DNA of 64,000 nucleotides from Phalacrocorax aristotelis (lineage: Eukaryota; Chordata; Aves; Suliformes; Phalacrocoracidae), in the NCBI RefSeq assembly GCF_949628215.1, contig NC_134311.1, positions 13,082,582 to 13,146,581 of the forward strand. Reading direction: 5' to 3'. Below the pieces are notes generated by a model. That model ran no database searches and had not been told where the DNA came from. It saw only the letters and a program-made list of their open reading frames with translations. A program made the position numbers and the translations under genes. Of the stretch, positions 40,801 through 50,054 are shown one piece after another. Numbering within the stretch: position 1 is the first letter of the stretch; every line of letters begins with the position of its first letter.

Positions 40801-43800
40801 TTTCCGCACTCCCTCCTAAAAACAGCGGGCACGTAAGTACCCCCTCACCAAAGCTCAAAGACCTCATGGAGAAGGTAGAAGAAAACCATTTGACTGTTTT
40901 GAAAGCACTTAAGCCAACATACACACTACCTCTGTAGAGCAACTTTTAAACTTTTTTTTTTTTTAAAAAAACACAACATTGTTCAACAGCTCCTAAAGAA
41001 CATAGTTTGGGAATGGAGACCTGCAGGATATATCTGGATTTACTTGCTTTTGGGCTTCTCAGAGGCTGAAATTTCAACACAGCAAGCAGGCTCTGTTTCT
41101 CTATACCTGATTTAAGATACTCATTGGCACACAGCTCTGAACCAGAGCATAAATCCAAAATGCTTGTATTAGAGATTACCTTGTATTAGAGAATTTCATA
41201 GCTGCAAAGGATTTTTAATTCAAAATCGAATTATTATATTATTTCCCCAGCCCCATAAATATAATTTATGCTTTTAAATTATAAATAAAGGCAAGTGAAC
41301 CATAAAAGCATTTTGAAATTGGCAGGTTCCTGTAGAGATTAAACCTCATTCAGCTAATGCATCTGCTGCAGAGCCAGACAGCAGGGATTGTAAACTACTC
41401 TCTCTAAACAGGGCTAAGAAAAAAATCTCTGGGCCTCTGAAACAAGTACCTGGCTATATGACCATTCAAAAAGCCTGAGCAGCTGAGTCACACATACCCT
41501 GCATGATTCATCACATGCTTCCCAATGATGGGGGGGGGGGAAGGAAGAGGGCAGAAAATTATTAAAAAAAAAAAAAAAAAAAAGATGAGGCACATTTCCA
41601 TAAATTTAGGTTTATGCTGAGGGACCAGGGCAGTTGGAGCTACCTGTTCCCATCAGAGCACCTCTCCATGCCTTTGGGAAGGTGGGAATCACAGGAAGGT
41701 CCTTGCCGGCTCCTGTTTGCTACATTCATACTGATAAGTAACTACGTGCACAAAAAGAAGAGGGTTTGTTTTTTCTTTTTCTTTTAATTCTGGGTGGGTG
41801 AATTAAATGTCAGAAATGCCTGTGGAGCATACGCTCCACACTGGCCTTAGAGGTACATGAGATGTGAACCAGGGCAGACTCAGCTCTGACCAACATCTGA
41901 GGCAGGACAGGGTGTTTTACAAACACTGTTTGCTACCAAAACCTGGAAAGAGGAGGAAAAAATAAATACCCGTCAAGTTTCCCACCCAACTGTTGGCTAC
42001 AATCCTTGAAGCCATGATGGTGGCAGTCTGCCTCTGACTGCACCACCCCGCAAGTACTGAAGGTAACACAGCTAGAAACCATCTGCCTACTGCGTTGTGA
42101 AGAGCTGCTTTCTACACAGCCCTGTAGCTCTCTCGACATCTGTAACCGCTTCCAATAGCCTCACATGTCCTTTGGTGGATTCCACAAATTGCACTGGAGA
42201 TGTTACAAAGACGGTATAAAATACTTTAATTGATTATTCAGCGACTAACTTTGATAACACTTTGAATCCTGGGGATACTAAGAGCATTTCTGTAAACTCC
42301 GGGCATTTCAAAACCACATGACTCACTCCTGAGAGGATCAGGGTAAGCGGAGACCATTTAAAACAAAGGCATATGCATAAAGGGCTCCCACTCCACTGTG
42401 TGAGGACAGGCTTGCACAGCCACTTTCAACCTAAAGTGATCTAGGGGAAAAAAGTGAAAGATATGAATCAAAAACAACAAAAAAACCATAGCACAGTTCC
42501 TTTTAGTGACCTCAAAACCGCCTTCCTAAAATAACAAACCAGTCATTTGTTATTCAGATGCATTGATCCATAAACAGCTGACCAGCAAGCACCCAGAGAA
42601 ACTGAATTTCTGTGTCGGTTTCGTACACTGAAAACCACAGGTAGCATCTTGAAAGTCTCTTCCCCAGTTGGCATCTCTGGAGATAACTGTGCCCCTGCTA
42701 ACGTGGCACACTGATGAAGAGGAGGATGACTGCCAGGCTCCAGGCCCTGAACAGCTTGTGGCCAGGTCACTGTCAACTGGGAGGCCACCAGGTCACGGTG
42801 ACGAGCCCATCAACAACAACGTGTGTAAGATATTGAGTAGAATCCTACACCACAGGAGATTCTGTTCAAGGACCAGCAGCTACAAAGAGCAAGTTGGGTG
42901 AGAGCCTCTTAAGGGGATGAAAAAAGCTCGAATTGACCTTGCCCCCACCCCTGATGTTGACAAAGCCAGCAGATCAGAACAGGTACAATCAGAACAGATC
43001 AATGCACGAATCAGCCCACCAGCAGGCTGCGAACCCGCCAACAGCCCGCAGCACCCAAGCAGTCCTGGGAAAGGGCCACGGGGAGCACAGCTCCAGTGGA
43101 GATAAAACACGCACCAGGCTGCCACGTATCAGGATACTGCATCACAGGACGAAAAACGTGGGAAGCGCCTCTGGGATGAATAACAACCGTATTCATGACC
43201 CTGCCTCACAGCGCTTTTTAAAATCCGCATCGCTCATCCAGCAGGTCGGCGCACACGGATAACACCGCGAAAATCCCGCACAGCACAAACAGCCCGTCTG
43301 ATCCTTCCTCTAAGATTGCGCAAGAGTATTTCGCGTAAAGTTCCCAGAGGAAATTACCCAACCTCTCCGGCGAACCAAGCCGGGCGGGGAGGGTGCGCTC
43401 CCCGGCAGCGCCGGGGCTCCGCCGCCTGCCTTCCTTGCGGGAGCATCCCCGCCTCGGGGTGTTCGTCTGTCTCCCCGACACAGCGAGCACCGGCTCCCCC
43501 GGGATTCTCCCATAATCCCCCCGCCGGCCGCCGTGGGCAGCCGCGCCGCTGTCACTCCGCCCCGCGGGGACAGACACCCACGGGGGACGCCGAGACCTAA
43601 TGCGGGGAGTGTGTGTGCGTGCGTACCCCCCCAAACCCCGAGGGTGCGGCACTCACCGAGCAGCGGGGAGGGGTCGGGGCAGGGGCCCGGCGGCGGCGAG
43701 GCGTGGGGGGGCCGGGGCCGGGCGGAGGGCGGCGGCGGGCGGGAGAGCGGCAGCGAGAGGTTGGCGGGCGGCGGGCGGCGCGGCGGCGGCTCGGGGCTGC

Positions 43801-43927
43801 CCGGCGGCCCCAGGGCGCTGCCCGCCAGGTAGTAGAGCAGCGTGGCCGAGAGGTGGAGGGCGCAGAAGGCGACGAGGAGGCGGCAGGCCCGCTGCAGCGA
43901 GGTACCGGGCAGCGACGGCTCCTTCAT
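19739..43927 (-). CDS. B4GALT1: Beta-1,4-galactosyltransferase 1, complete gene, six coding exons
   Basis: Join, in coding order: 43927-43657, 31399-31164, 23922-23735, 22296-22174, 20573-20469 and 19874-19739. The total is 1059 bp, 352 residues plus stop. All introns are GT-AG with consistent phases. Exons 2-5 are 236, 188, 123 and 105 bp, which as I recall match the human gene. The enzyme is a type II trans-Golgi protein that transfers galactose from UDP-Gal to terminal GlcNAc, and with alpha-lactalbumin makes lactose in mammals. Visible parts: a short cytoplasmic tail; a membrane anchor at about 17-36 (LLVAFCALHLSATLLYYLAG); a proline-rich stem with an NLS glycosylation site; and the catalytic domain from about residue 91. 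That domain has PFRNREEH (136-143), the metal-binding DVD (201-203), a gating Tyr in QYFGG (238), WGWGGEDDD (261-269) and the metal ligands Met293 and His296. Cysteine pairs 83/125 and 196/215 keep the family spacing. It is shorter than the 398-residue human protein, mainly in the stem. LVFKGMGISRPD and the Met-x-x-His motif favour B4GALT1 over B4GALT2. Confidence 0.97.
19907..19930 (+). repeat. (AAAG)n microsatellite
   Basis: About six AAAG units in intron 5, just upstream of the exon 6 acceptor in the gene sense. On the minus strand they add to the pyrimidine-rich tract. Confidence 0.85.
20469..20573 (-). CDS. B4GALT1: B4GALT1 coding exon 5
   Basis: The acceptor TTTACAG is at 20580-20574 and the donor GTGCGT begins at 20468. 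It is 105 bp and encodes LVFKGMGISRPDAVIGKC through NEPNPE with a split Arg at each end. It includes MIRH, whose Met and His bind the catalytic manganese in this family. Confidence 0.95.
20673..20696 (+). repeat. T24 homopolymer
   Basis: Twenty-four T on the plus strand in B4GALT1 intron 4, which is A24 in the gene sense and therefore not the splice pyrimidine tract. Confidence 0.9.
20864..20902 (+). repeat. 13-bp tandem repeat, three copies
   Basis: Three head-to-tail copies of ACACCCAATGCTC. The first copy has one difference (CCT in place of CTC at its end). It lies in intron 4 of B4GALT1. Confidence 0.9.
22174..22296 (-). CDS. B4GALT1: B4GALT1 coding exon 4
   Basis: The acceptor CTTCCAG ends at 22297 and the donor GTAAAT begins at 22173. 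It is 123 bp and encodes LPYSQYFGGVSALSKEQF through NNYWGWGGEDDDIFN, the core acceptor- and UDP-galactose-binding motif. The equivalent of bovine Tyr289 (substrate selectivity, Gal over GalNAc) is kept as Tyr in QYFGG. Confidence 0.96.
23735..23922 (-). CDS. B4GALT1: B4GALT1 coding exon 3
   Basis: The acceptor AAATTAG ends at 23923 and the donor GTGAGA begins at 23734. It is 188 bp and encodes DGEEEFNRAKLLNIGFTEAL through SVSMDKFGF. It carries FVFSDVDLIPM with the DVD metal/UDP-binding triad and both cysteines of the second disulphide. Confidence 0.96.
28066..28082 (+). repeat. (CA)n microsatellite
   Basis: About eight CA dinucleotides in B4GALT1 intron 2. Confidence 0.85.
30516..30532 (+). 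repeat. T17 homopolymer
   Basis: Seventeen T on the plus strand in B4GALT1 intron 2. Confidence 0.85.
31164..31399 (-). CDS. B4GALT1: B4GALT1 coding exon 2
   Basis: The acceptor CTTTTCCAG ends at 31400 and the donor GTAAGA begins at 31163. It is 236 bp. Its first two bases finish the Val codon begun in exon 1, giving LL-VGALHVEFSHPVNLEEVA, which matches human LLVGPMLIEFNMPVDLELVA. It continues with KVAVIIPFRNREEHLKYWLY and ends at YVVNQ. Confidence 0.97.
37378..37410 (+). repeat. A-rich homopolymer, A15-G-A17
   Basis: Thirty-two A interrupted by one G at 37393, in B4GALT1 intron 1. It may be the tail of an unrecognised old insertion, but no element body is seen. Confidence 0.9.
41530..41583 (+). 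repeat. G11 run followed by A20 run
   Basis: G11 at 41530-41540 and A20 at 41564-41583, separated by a purine-rich spacer. The block of about 54 bp is almost entirely purine on the plus strand, in B4GALT1 intron 1. Confidence 0.9.
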
Positions 43928-44220
43928 GCCGCTGCGCTGGCGGGGAGCGCCACCCGCCCCGCGCCGTGCCGCCGACGGGGGACGGGGACGGGGCGGGGGC
44001 GGCGGTGGCTCCGCCCGCCGGGGGCGGCCCCAAGCCCCGCGCCCCGCCCACAGCCTCCGGCCGCCCGGCTGGGACCCCACCGCCATACCGCCATCACCCC
44101 TCCCGCCCTCACCCGCGGCGGCCGCGCAGCGGCTGCCCCGGCACCGGAGCCCCGCCGCGGGGCCGGCCCCTGGGGGCGCACCCCTCCTCTCCGCTGGCTC
44201 TCCAGCAGGGCGGCCGGTAA
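43370..44220. promoter_or_regulatory. B4GALT1: CpG island and B4GALT1 promoter
   Basis: This is the only strongly GC- and CpG-rich region in the window. It spans exon 1 and about 300 bp upstream. Several GC boxes lie just upstream of the start codon (GGGCGGGGGCGG at 43991-44002, CCGCCC at 44011-44016, GGGCGG at 44022-44027, CCCCGCCCA near 44042), with no TATA box. This is typical of a housekeeping, Sp1-type promoter, and mammalian B4GALT1 also uses Sp1-rich promoters. The start site itself was not located. Confidence 0.8.
43657..43927 (-). CDS. B4GALT1: B4GALT1 coding exon 1
   Basis: It starts at ATG 43927-43925 with MKEPSLPGTSLQRACRLLVA, which aligns with human MRLREPLLSGSAAMPGASLQRACRLL. 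It ends at donor GTGAGT (43656-43651) after the first base of a Val codon. It encodes the tail, membrane anchor and a proline-rich stem (PPPRRPPPANLSLPLS). The position aligned with human Met14, used as the start of the short isoform, is Leu here. The frame stays open upstream of the chosen ATG. I chose this ATG because similarity to the mammalian N-terminus begins here. Confidence 0.93.
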
Positions 44221-44574
44221 CACCGCATAGCAGCATGCAAAACCGCTCGGCCTTAGCAGAGAGCGTGAGAGGAAGCTGCGAGCTGCTGCGGGCTAGCCCG
44301 GGCTGTGTTCGGGTTCATGCCCCTGGGAGGGTTTTGGGTCGCCTTCACTTAGCACGACTAAGCGTAAACCGGAGTTTTCTGTCAGATCGGTGGAACTTGT
44401 TTCAACGTGTTTTCTGCAAAGCAAAAAAGGCCAGGACCACCTCTTTGTTGAATAAACCACAAGACCCCAGCAGTGCCGGCAGTGGGGCCTTCTGGACATC
44501 TCCAGCCAAACCCTCATCAGAGCAAGGCTGTTGCCAGCAGTAGGCGAAGTCAGCTGTGGTTTTGTCCTGCTAAG
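44221..44574. other. Intergenic sequence upstream of B4GALT1
   Basis: Sequence between the CpG island and the first recognised repeat. Nothing further was recognised. Confidence 0.5.
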
Positions 44575-44690
44575 CCTTAAAAGCTGCCCAGCATGGGGAT
44601 CTCCACCTCTCTGGTGCCCTGTCCCAGAGCCGGCCCACATTCCTGAGGAAGGATTTTCCTCATGGCTGTCGTCAAGCCCGTAGAAAAGCC
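44575..44690 (-). mobile_element. Old CR1 LINE fragment
   Basis: CATGGGGATCTCCACCTCTC near 44592, then GAGGAAGGATTTTCCTCATG near 44645, follow the reverse-complement order of the CR1 3' region. The copy is short and diverged. Confidence 0.5.
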
Positions 44691-47600
44691 TGGGCAAGCA
44701 AGCAGGTCTGGGCACCATCCAGTGTCCCTCAAAGTTACATGTTTTTCTTACAAGTGGCGAGTCCATAAGCCTGGAAAGAAACCTCCTTGGAGCTGCCCTA
44801 TAACCCTGTCTCAGCCAGCAGCCGCGATAGCGGGAGGGTTTAGTGTTGTCCTTTGGTAAGAGAAGCAACAGTCAGGAAGCCAGCACTGACCTCGCTGTTG
44901 CCCTGGGCACCGCAGGCACCTTGCTCACTGCTGACTGGAGTGGGGTCAGTGGGCATCAGTGGCTCATGGGGTAAGCAAGAGCAACTGCTGACCTGGCAAA
45001 ATCCTGCTGGCAGTCTGGCAGACTTGCATGTATCTGGTTATCCCCATGAGCCTCAGAGTGCTTCACAGACACCGGGTGACACTCAAGTGGTTTTCAAGTG
45101 CAATAAATAACTCCTGCCAGTAGGCCTTAATGCTACTATTTAATGTTACTGTTTATTTAGTCTCATGAAAGCAAAACCGCTGCAAGGAGAAGTGAATCTA
45201 CGTTCTTCTCATTGGTTAAAACTACTTCCCACACACACATACACACCGCTCCCACTTCCCTCAGCCTTTGTGCTCTGCTGATTTCAGCAGCCTCCAGTGC
45301 TACTTGGTGGGCTGCAGAAGTGCTGGTCTGTGGAGCTGGGCTCTTGTCCAACATGTTTGGATGCTCCTTCATTCAATGGCTACTCACAGGTACTTTTCCA
45401 GATTAATATGCTGTCTGTGGTCTTTGAAGAAATGTACCATGTCCCCTCCTTTGACCTCCAACTACACTGCTGTTTCTTACTCTCAAGACTGGCACTCTTC
45501 TGTGAGATCAGATGCTGCATGTGGCTCTTTCTCACGGTTTGTGTTAAGTTTGGACCAGCTGGACCTCACCAGTCCAATGTTTGTCATCTGATCCCACAGA
45601 CCAGAGCTGTTCAATGCTACGCATAAGCAAGTGAACACACTTTTTTCTTACTGGCTGTGGTGAAAACCAGCAGGGCATGGGCTCGGTTTGTGATGCTGTG
45701 CTGAGAGAGCAGAAACAGGGAAGAAAATTCCCAGGAAATATGGCTGTGGCCTTTAGCGGGAGAGTCCATACTCACCTTTAAAAAATGAAATGGTCAGCAA
45801 TCTCTGGGAGCAATCTTGAAACTGGACAAATCTACCTTGCTGTAGGACAAAGGAGTTTCCTTTTGCTGGCAGGACAAGGAGTTGACTTCAGGTCTTTTGC
45901 CCTTCCCAAGAAGCTTCCACTAACCACCTGAAAGGTCCTTTGGAAGATGGGCATTGCTTTTGCAATGAGGAAGCTCAAGAAGAAAGAGTTATCCTTCAGT
46001 CAAGGTGCATGACCAGAGATGTCTGCTTTCTGTTCACTTACATGTTTCTCAGTTCTTTCTGACACCTTCTGCAAGTCAGTCCAATAATCACCTTGTGCTT
46101 TGGTTAAGCCTGCTGTTGTGAGCATCATGATGACAATGCAGTCCCAGCCCAGCTAGCTCAGAGCTCTGTCTATACAGCCCAGGCACAAAGCCTCATCCCC
46201 TCCCTTATGCCAGCATGGTGGCTTGGTTTACCTCATGCTAAGCACTTACTGGGGAAAAAGGAAGTCCACGGTGTTCTGCTGTTTTATCTGCTGCACTGAG
46301 GATTTGGACACCTATCCCTTGTGTGGAAGCACCTGGGAAAAGGAAGGTCAACACCATCCTTAAGCTGCAGAGGACCTGCAGGGCATTTGTGGACCACAGA
46401 TGCATTCAGAGCATGTCTTGAAGTCCAGAGGTCTGAACAGGCAGAGGCAAACCCAAGGGAGAGGAGAAGCAGGTGCTTTGGGATTGGGGTGAGCTACAGC
46501 CACAGCTACAGCCACTTCTACCCAGCTAAGGTGACTCCAGCCAGCAGTTGAAGCAGGGAAAAAAGACATGCAATGGATGCATCCCTGAACCTGCTACACC
46601 TCCAAGGTCCAGCACACAGCCTGGCTTTGTTGGAAGATCTGATCTACTCCATATTAATGCCACCTTGGCCCTGTCCCCTCTGCTGGTGGCAGTGTCAGCA
46701 GGCAGGAGGACTCATCTGTGTACTCACCCCGTTTTGCACTCTTGCAAATGACTGTCACTAGGAAGTTTTTGAACCACCAAAGAAATAATAGGCTTTACTC
46801 ACTGCCACATCGGATCATTTACCCACAGTAGTAGAGGGAGGAGAGAGGCAGCCAAAGGCGTGGTCTGGATCCAGAAAGTCTGGTGAAACAGCTAGGAAGT
46901 GGTGATGGCTGAACACTGCCCTGGTTACAGAGGGATAAGTTTCCCCTCCCCTGTATAGCCAAAGGAAGATCTCTGGTCACCTGCATCTGTGCTTTTTTTT
47001 TATTTTGCATACAAAGGAGAAGAACAAATCGGTCTTGTGAGGAGACCTCAGGGTGAGCAGAGAGGAAGAATGGAGACTATCATTGTCTCTGTAAAACCCA
47101 TCTGGAGGCAGAGAGGGAGCTAAGGATTAAAATCAGTGGGTACTTGCCCTCCTTTTTCTGTCGTGCCCCCTCATGCTATAGGAGAGAGTAGACTGTGGGC
47201 TCTGGGCTTGGGCTGCAGAAGGTACTGTGTACCCCTGTTCCTGGGATACTGTGAATCTCTGGCACTTGCTGGTATGCAAAGGCCCTGGGAGGAGCAGCAG
47301 AACAGGAGTTAAAATATTGGTGCTAGTGCAGCAAGCTGGGAGACTGAGAACAGCCTTGAGATCCAGGGAAGGCAACAGATAACAGCAAGGAACTGGCAGG
47401 TGCTGGGTGAAGCGGTGATGACACCACGGCCACACTACAGATAAAGTCACTTGGCAGATGTGGAGCAAGAGTGACGTGATCTCAACTGGCTTGGCCTCCT
47501 GCCACCCATGCCCAGCCAGACGGAAAGCCTGCAAACAGCAACACTGTCACCTGGGAGGCAAAGGCGTTATGAGGCCTCACGATGCAGCGAGAGATCCCGC

Positions 47601-48085
47601 ACAGGCATCGTGGACATGGGCGGGTGGGTGCCAGTGAGTGGGGGCGGGGAAGTGCAAAGGCAGGGGCAATGCTGCGAGGGAACAAGCATGAGACCGATTT
47701 TAGAAGCAGAAATCTAAGTGCTTGTCACTGCCATCTCCAGCAGAGTTTCTCTGCCTTACTGGCAGTGAGACAAAGTCTCTGGCTATGCAGGCAAGCCTGG
47801 GACCTTTATACCTGCCTCTCCTGCCCTTCTTGCAGGGCTGCAGCTGGTGGGAGTGTGGGGAAGAGGCAACAGAGTCAGGATCCTTGCTCCTAGGAGAAGC
47901 CAGAAGGAAGTCCAAGGGCAGTCCCAGACACAGGGACATAGAAGGGTGCCTAAGAAAATATATTTGCATGTGCCAGAGAGTGACAGCTGCTGTGTCCCCA
48001 GGACCCAGCGTGCTGGTGGCAGGGCCCTCCAGGCCTTGCCCACCAAACCTTGTGCATGGCAGGGCTTGGTCAGGGCTTCTGCAGC
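44691..48085. other. Intergenic sequence between B4GALT1 and SPINK4
   Basis: No recognised gene or RNA. Frames of 100-160 codons at 45.2-45.6, 47.1-47.5 and 47.7-48.2 kb show no known domain. The longest plus-strand frame (47722-48402) runs into the CR1 copy and is not a gene. Confidence 0.45.
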
Positions 48086-48237
48086 TTTGTACACAGCCCA
48101 CCAAGGATGGAGATCTGCCACCTCCCTGCTGGTCTGGGTTGCTGACCCTCCAGGGTAAGGTTTCATTCCTAACTACCAACCTGAATATCTCCGGACTACA
48201 GTTTGTGCCTGTTGCTTTTTATTCTGTCATCTTTAAT
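48086..48237 (-). mobile_element. CR1 LINE fragment, interrupted by a facing CR1
   Basis: CCAAGGATGGAGATCTGCCA near 48100, then ACCAACCTGAATATCTCCGG and TGTGCCTGTTGC up to TATTCTGTCA near 48230, read in the reverse-complement order of CR1. The match stops where a CR1 in the opposite orientation begins at about 48238. Confidence 0.75.
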
Positions 48238-48472
48238 GGCCTCAAGCTGCATCAGGGGATGTTTAGATTGGATATGAGGAAAACTTTCCTCACTGAAAGA
48301 GTGGTCAGGCATTGGAACAGGCTGCCCAGAGAGGCGGTGGAGTCACCGTCACTGGAGGTATTTAAAACACATGTAGACAAGGCAATTCAGGGCATGGTTT
48401 AGGAGACATGGTAGTGTTGCGTTGACGGTTGGACTTGATGATTCTAGAGGACTTTTCCAACCTTAATGTAGC
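48238..48472 (+). mobile_element. CR1 LINE 3' end
   Basis: Reads GGCCTCAAGCTGCATCAGGG through AACAGGCTGCCCAGAGAGGC to GGTTGGACTTGATGATTCTA and TTTCCAACCTTAATG. This is the last part of CR1 ORF2 (translated [20 protein letters not shown]) plus the short 3' UTR. It is 5'-truncated, as usual for CR1, and fairly well preserved. Confidence 0.92.
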
Positions 48473-49940
48473 TAATGCAGTTAAATATTTACTTTAGTTG
48501 AGGGATTTCAAAAGTGGAATAATTATAAAAGCCAAAGGTTATTGAACTGTGTAAACTCTTTGAAGAAGGAATATAAAACATGTGCATCCGCTTCAGCAGA
48601 GTGAAGGAATGGTTCTGCAAGAGAAACCTGAATCAGTCATCTTCCCTCTTCCCAAAACCCAGTCACAGCCCTGCTGAATTGGGTAGAAGGACCTCCCAAG
48701 GGCAAGGATGTAAGCAGCCTCATGCAGGGCCCATACCCCTCTGGCCACAGGGGATACTTACCAAGCCATTCCCTCCTGTCTCAGCCGCTAAGGCCAGCAT
48801 GTACCTTCCTATGCCTCAGGTAGGACTGTGGGGAAGAAATGTCCTGAGCACAGTCATGGTCAGCTCCTCAGCAAATGCAGATGTACATGCTGTGAGTGTC
48901 TGGAGCTCTATTCTAGCCCACTGGTGGTCTCTGTAGGACAACTACCCCCCTGCCGCCCCTTGGGCACACAGCACCTGCTCTAAGGGTAAAGGGGGCCCTC
49001 TGTCATTTCTGGCCCAGGCTTTATCTTGGCAAGTCTGTCCCAAAGGAGTCTTTCATCAACACTGGTCTTCAGCTATGATGCCAGCTTTCCACCCAGTGGT
49101 CCTCTTTTCTATCCTTCACCAACTGATTTTGATTCACCAGAGGAAGGTGGGAACAGATGTGGAAAATTCAGCTCCTCAGAAAGAGGTGGCAAGGATGCTT
49201 ACACAGAAAGACTGATGTCAAGCATCCAGTCCTGTAGGCAAAGTAGCTGGCATCTTCTGGGGTGGTGATCCTTGCTGAGAAGTCCTTCACTGAAGAGCTG
49301 GCATGTCTTACCACTGCCAATCCTCTCTGAACACTCTGTACCCTTCCTTGCTGTATTGCTGTATGTGCCAGCTCTGTGTATTTAAATGGGGTGTCCATGC
49401 GCACAGCCTCTTTCCGTCACACTGAATTTGATGATAAAGATCATTTTGCTCTGTTCACCTTAGCTGCAACCATTTATGTGATGAAGCTGGTGAGTGCAGC
49501 AAGGTATTAAACCACCCATGATGATGGGTAGGGGAGCACAGGCAGTGGCTGCACCTGTGGCTCCCTGCTCCCACTCAGCTAAACTTCATTCCCTCCAGCC
49601 CCTCTGCACCCCCAGCCTGTTCCATCCCACCGAGTGACAGCAGCAGGATGGCAGGCCTCGTGTGTTTGGGTTCTCCCTCCTGGGGTGCTGCCCAGTGAAC
49701 CAGGCAGCTGAGTATCCACATGGCTGGGTGTCATGGGATTATGCTCAGGCCACAGCACAGTCACCCAAATCAGCCTGAATTTCCTGTTTTTTTCATGTGA
49801 AGTGGCACTGGGGTGGCTTATCAGTTGCATGAGCGCCCAAGTGATCTCTCTGGGTACGGAGTCCAGCTGTTCCCAGTGCAAATCAAATGCTGCTCAAGAT
49901 GCTGCTTTTCCCAGCACTGCTGAGATAAGCCAGTGCTCTC
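48473..49940. other. SPINK4 upstream region
   Basis: No gene recognised. It contains whatever distal control sequence SPINK4 has, none of which I can assign. Confidence 0.45.
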
Positions 49941-49943
49941 CCC

Positions 49944-49950
49944 TATAAAG
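49944..49950 (+). promoter_or_regulatory. SPINK4: SPINK4 TATA box
   Basis: TATAAAG lies 56 bp upstream of the SPINK4 ATG, so transcription would start near 49970-49980 with a very short 5' UTR. A GATAAG motif lies just upstream near 49923. A TATA promoter fits a tissue-restricted secreted protein. Confidence 0.7.
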
Positions 49951-49999
49951 GCAGCCATAAGCAGAGCAAGGTGCATGAATGCATGCACCTGAACCAACC

Positions 50000-50054
50000 A
50001 TGCTTGGGAAGGAGCTGGTGGCAGTGGCACTGGTGACTCTCATCGCTGCCGGTG
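50000..50054 (+). CDS. SPINK4: SPINK4 coding exon 1 (signal peptide)
   Basis: ATG at 50000. It encodes [18 protein letters not shown] plus the first base of Gly and ends at donor GTAAGC (50055). Confidence 0.93.

Larger units (their letters stand above)
31400..43656 (-). other. B4GALT1: B4GALT1 intron 1
   Basis: A 12.3-kb intron. It contains a small GC-rich patch near 33880-34030, A-runs at 37378-37410 and 41564-41583, a G11 run at 41530-41540, and many short chance frames. No embedded gene, RNA gene or recognisable transposon was found. An intronic enhancer cannot be judged from sequence alone. Confidence 0.85.

Noticed and set aside
43600-44220. About 200-codon plus-strand frames in the CpG island
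   Set aside because: They are Arg/Gly/Pro/Ala-rich translations of stop-poor GC sequence opposite B4GALT1 exon 1, and two frames are open at once, as expected by composition.
47722-48402. 226-codon plus-strand frame
   Set aside because: Its C-terminal part is the translated CR1 tail and the rest lacks any domain, so it is a chance frame running into a repeat.
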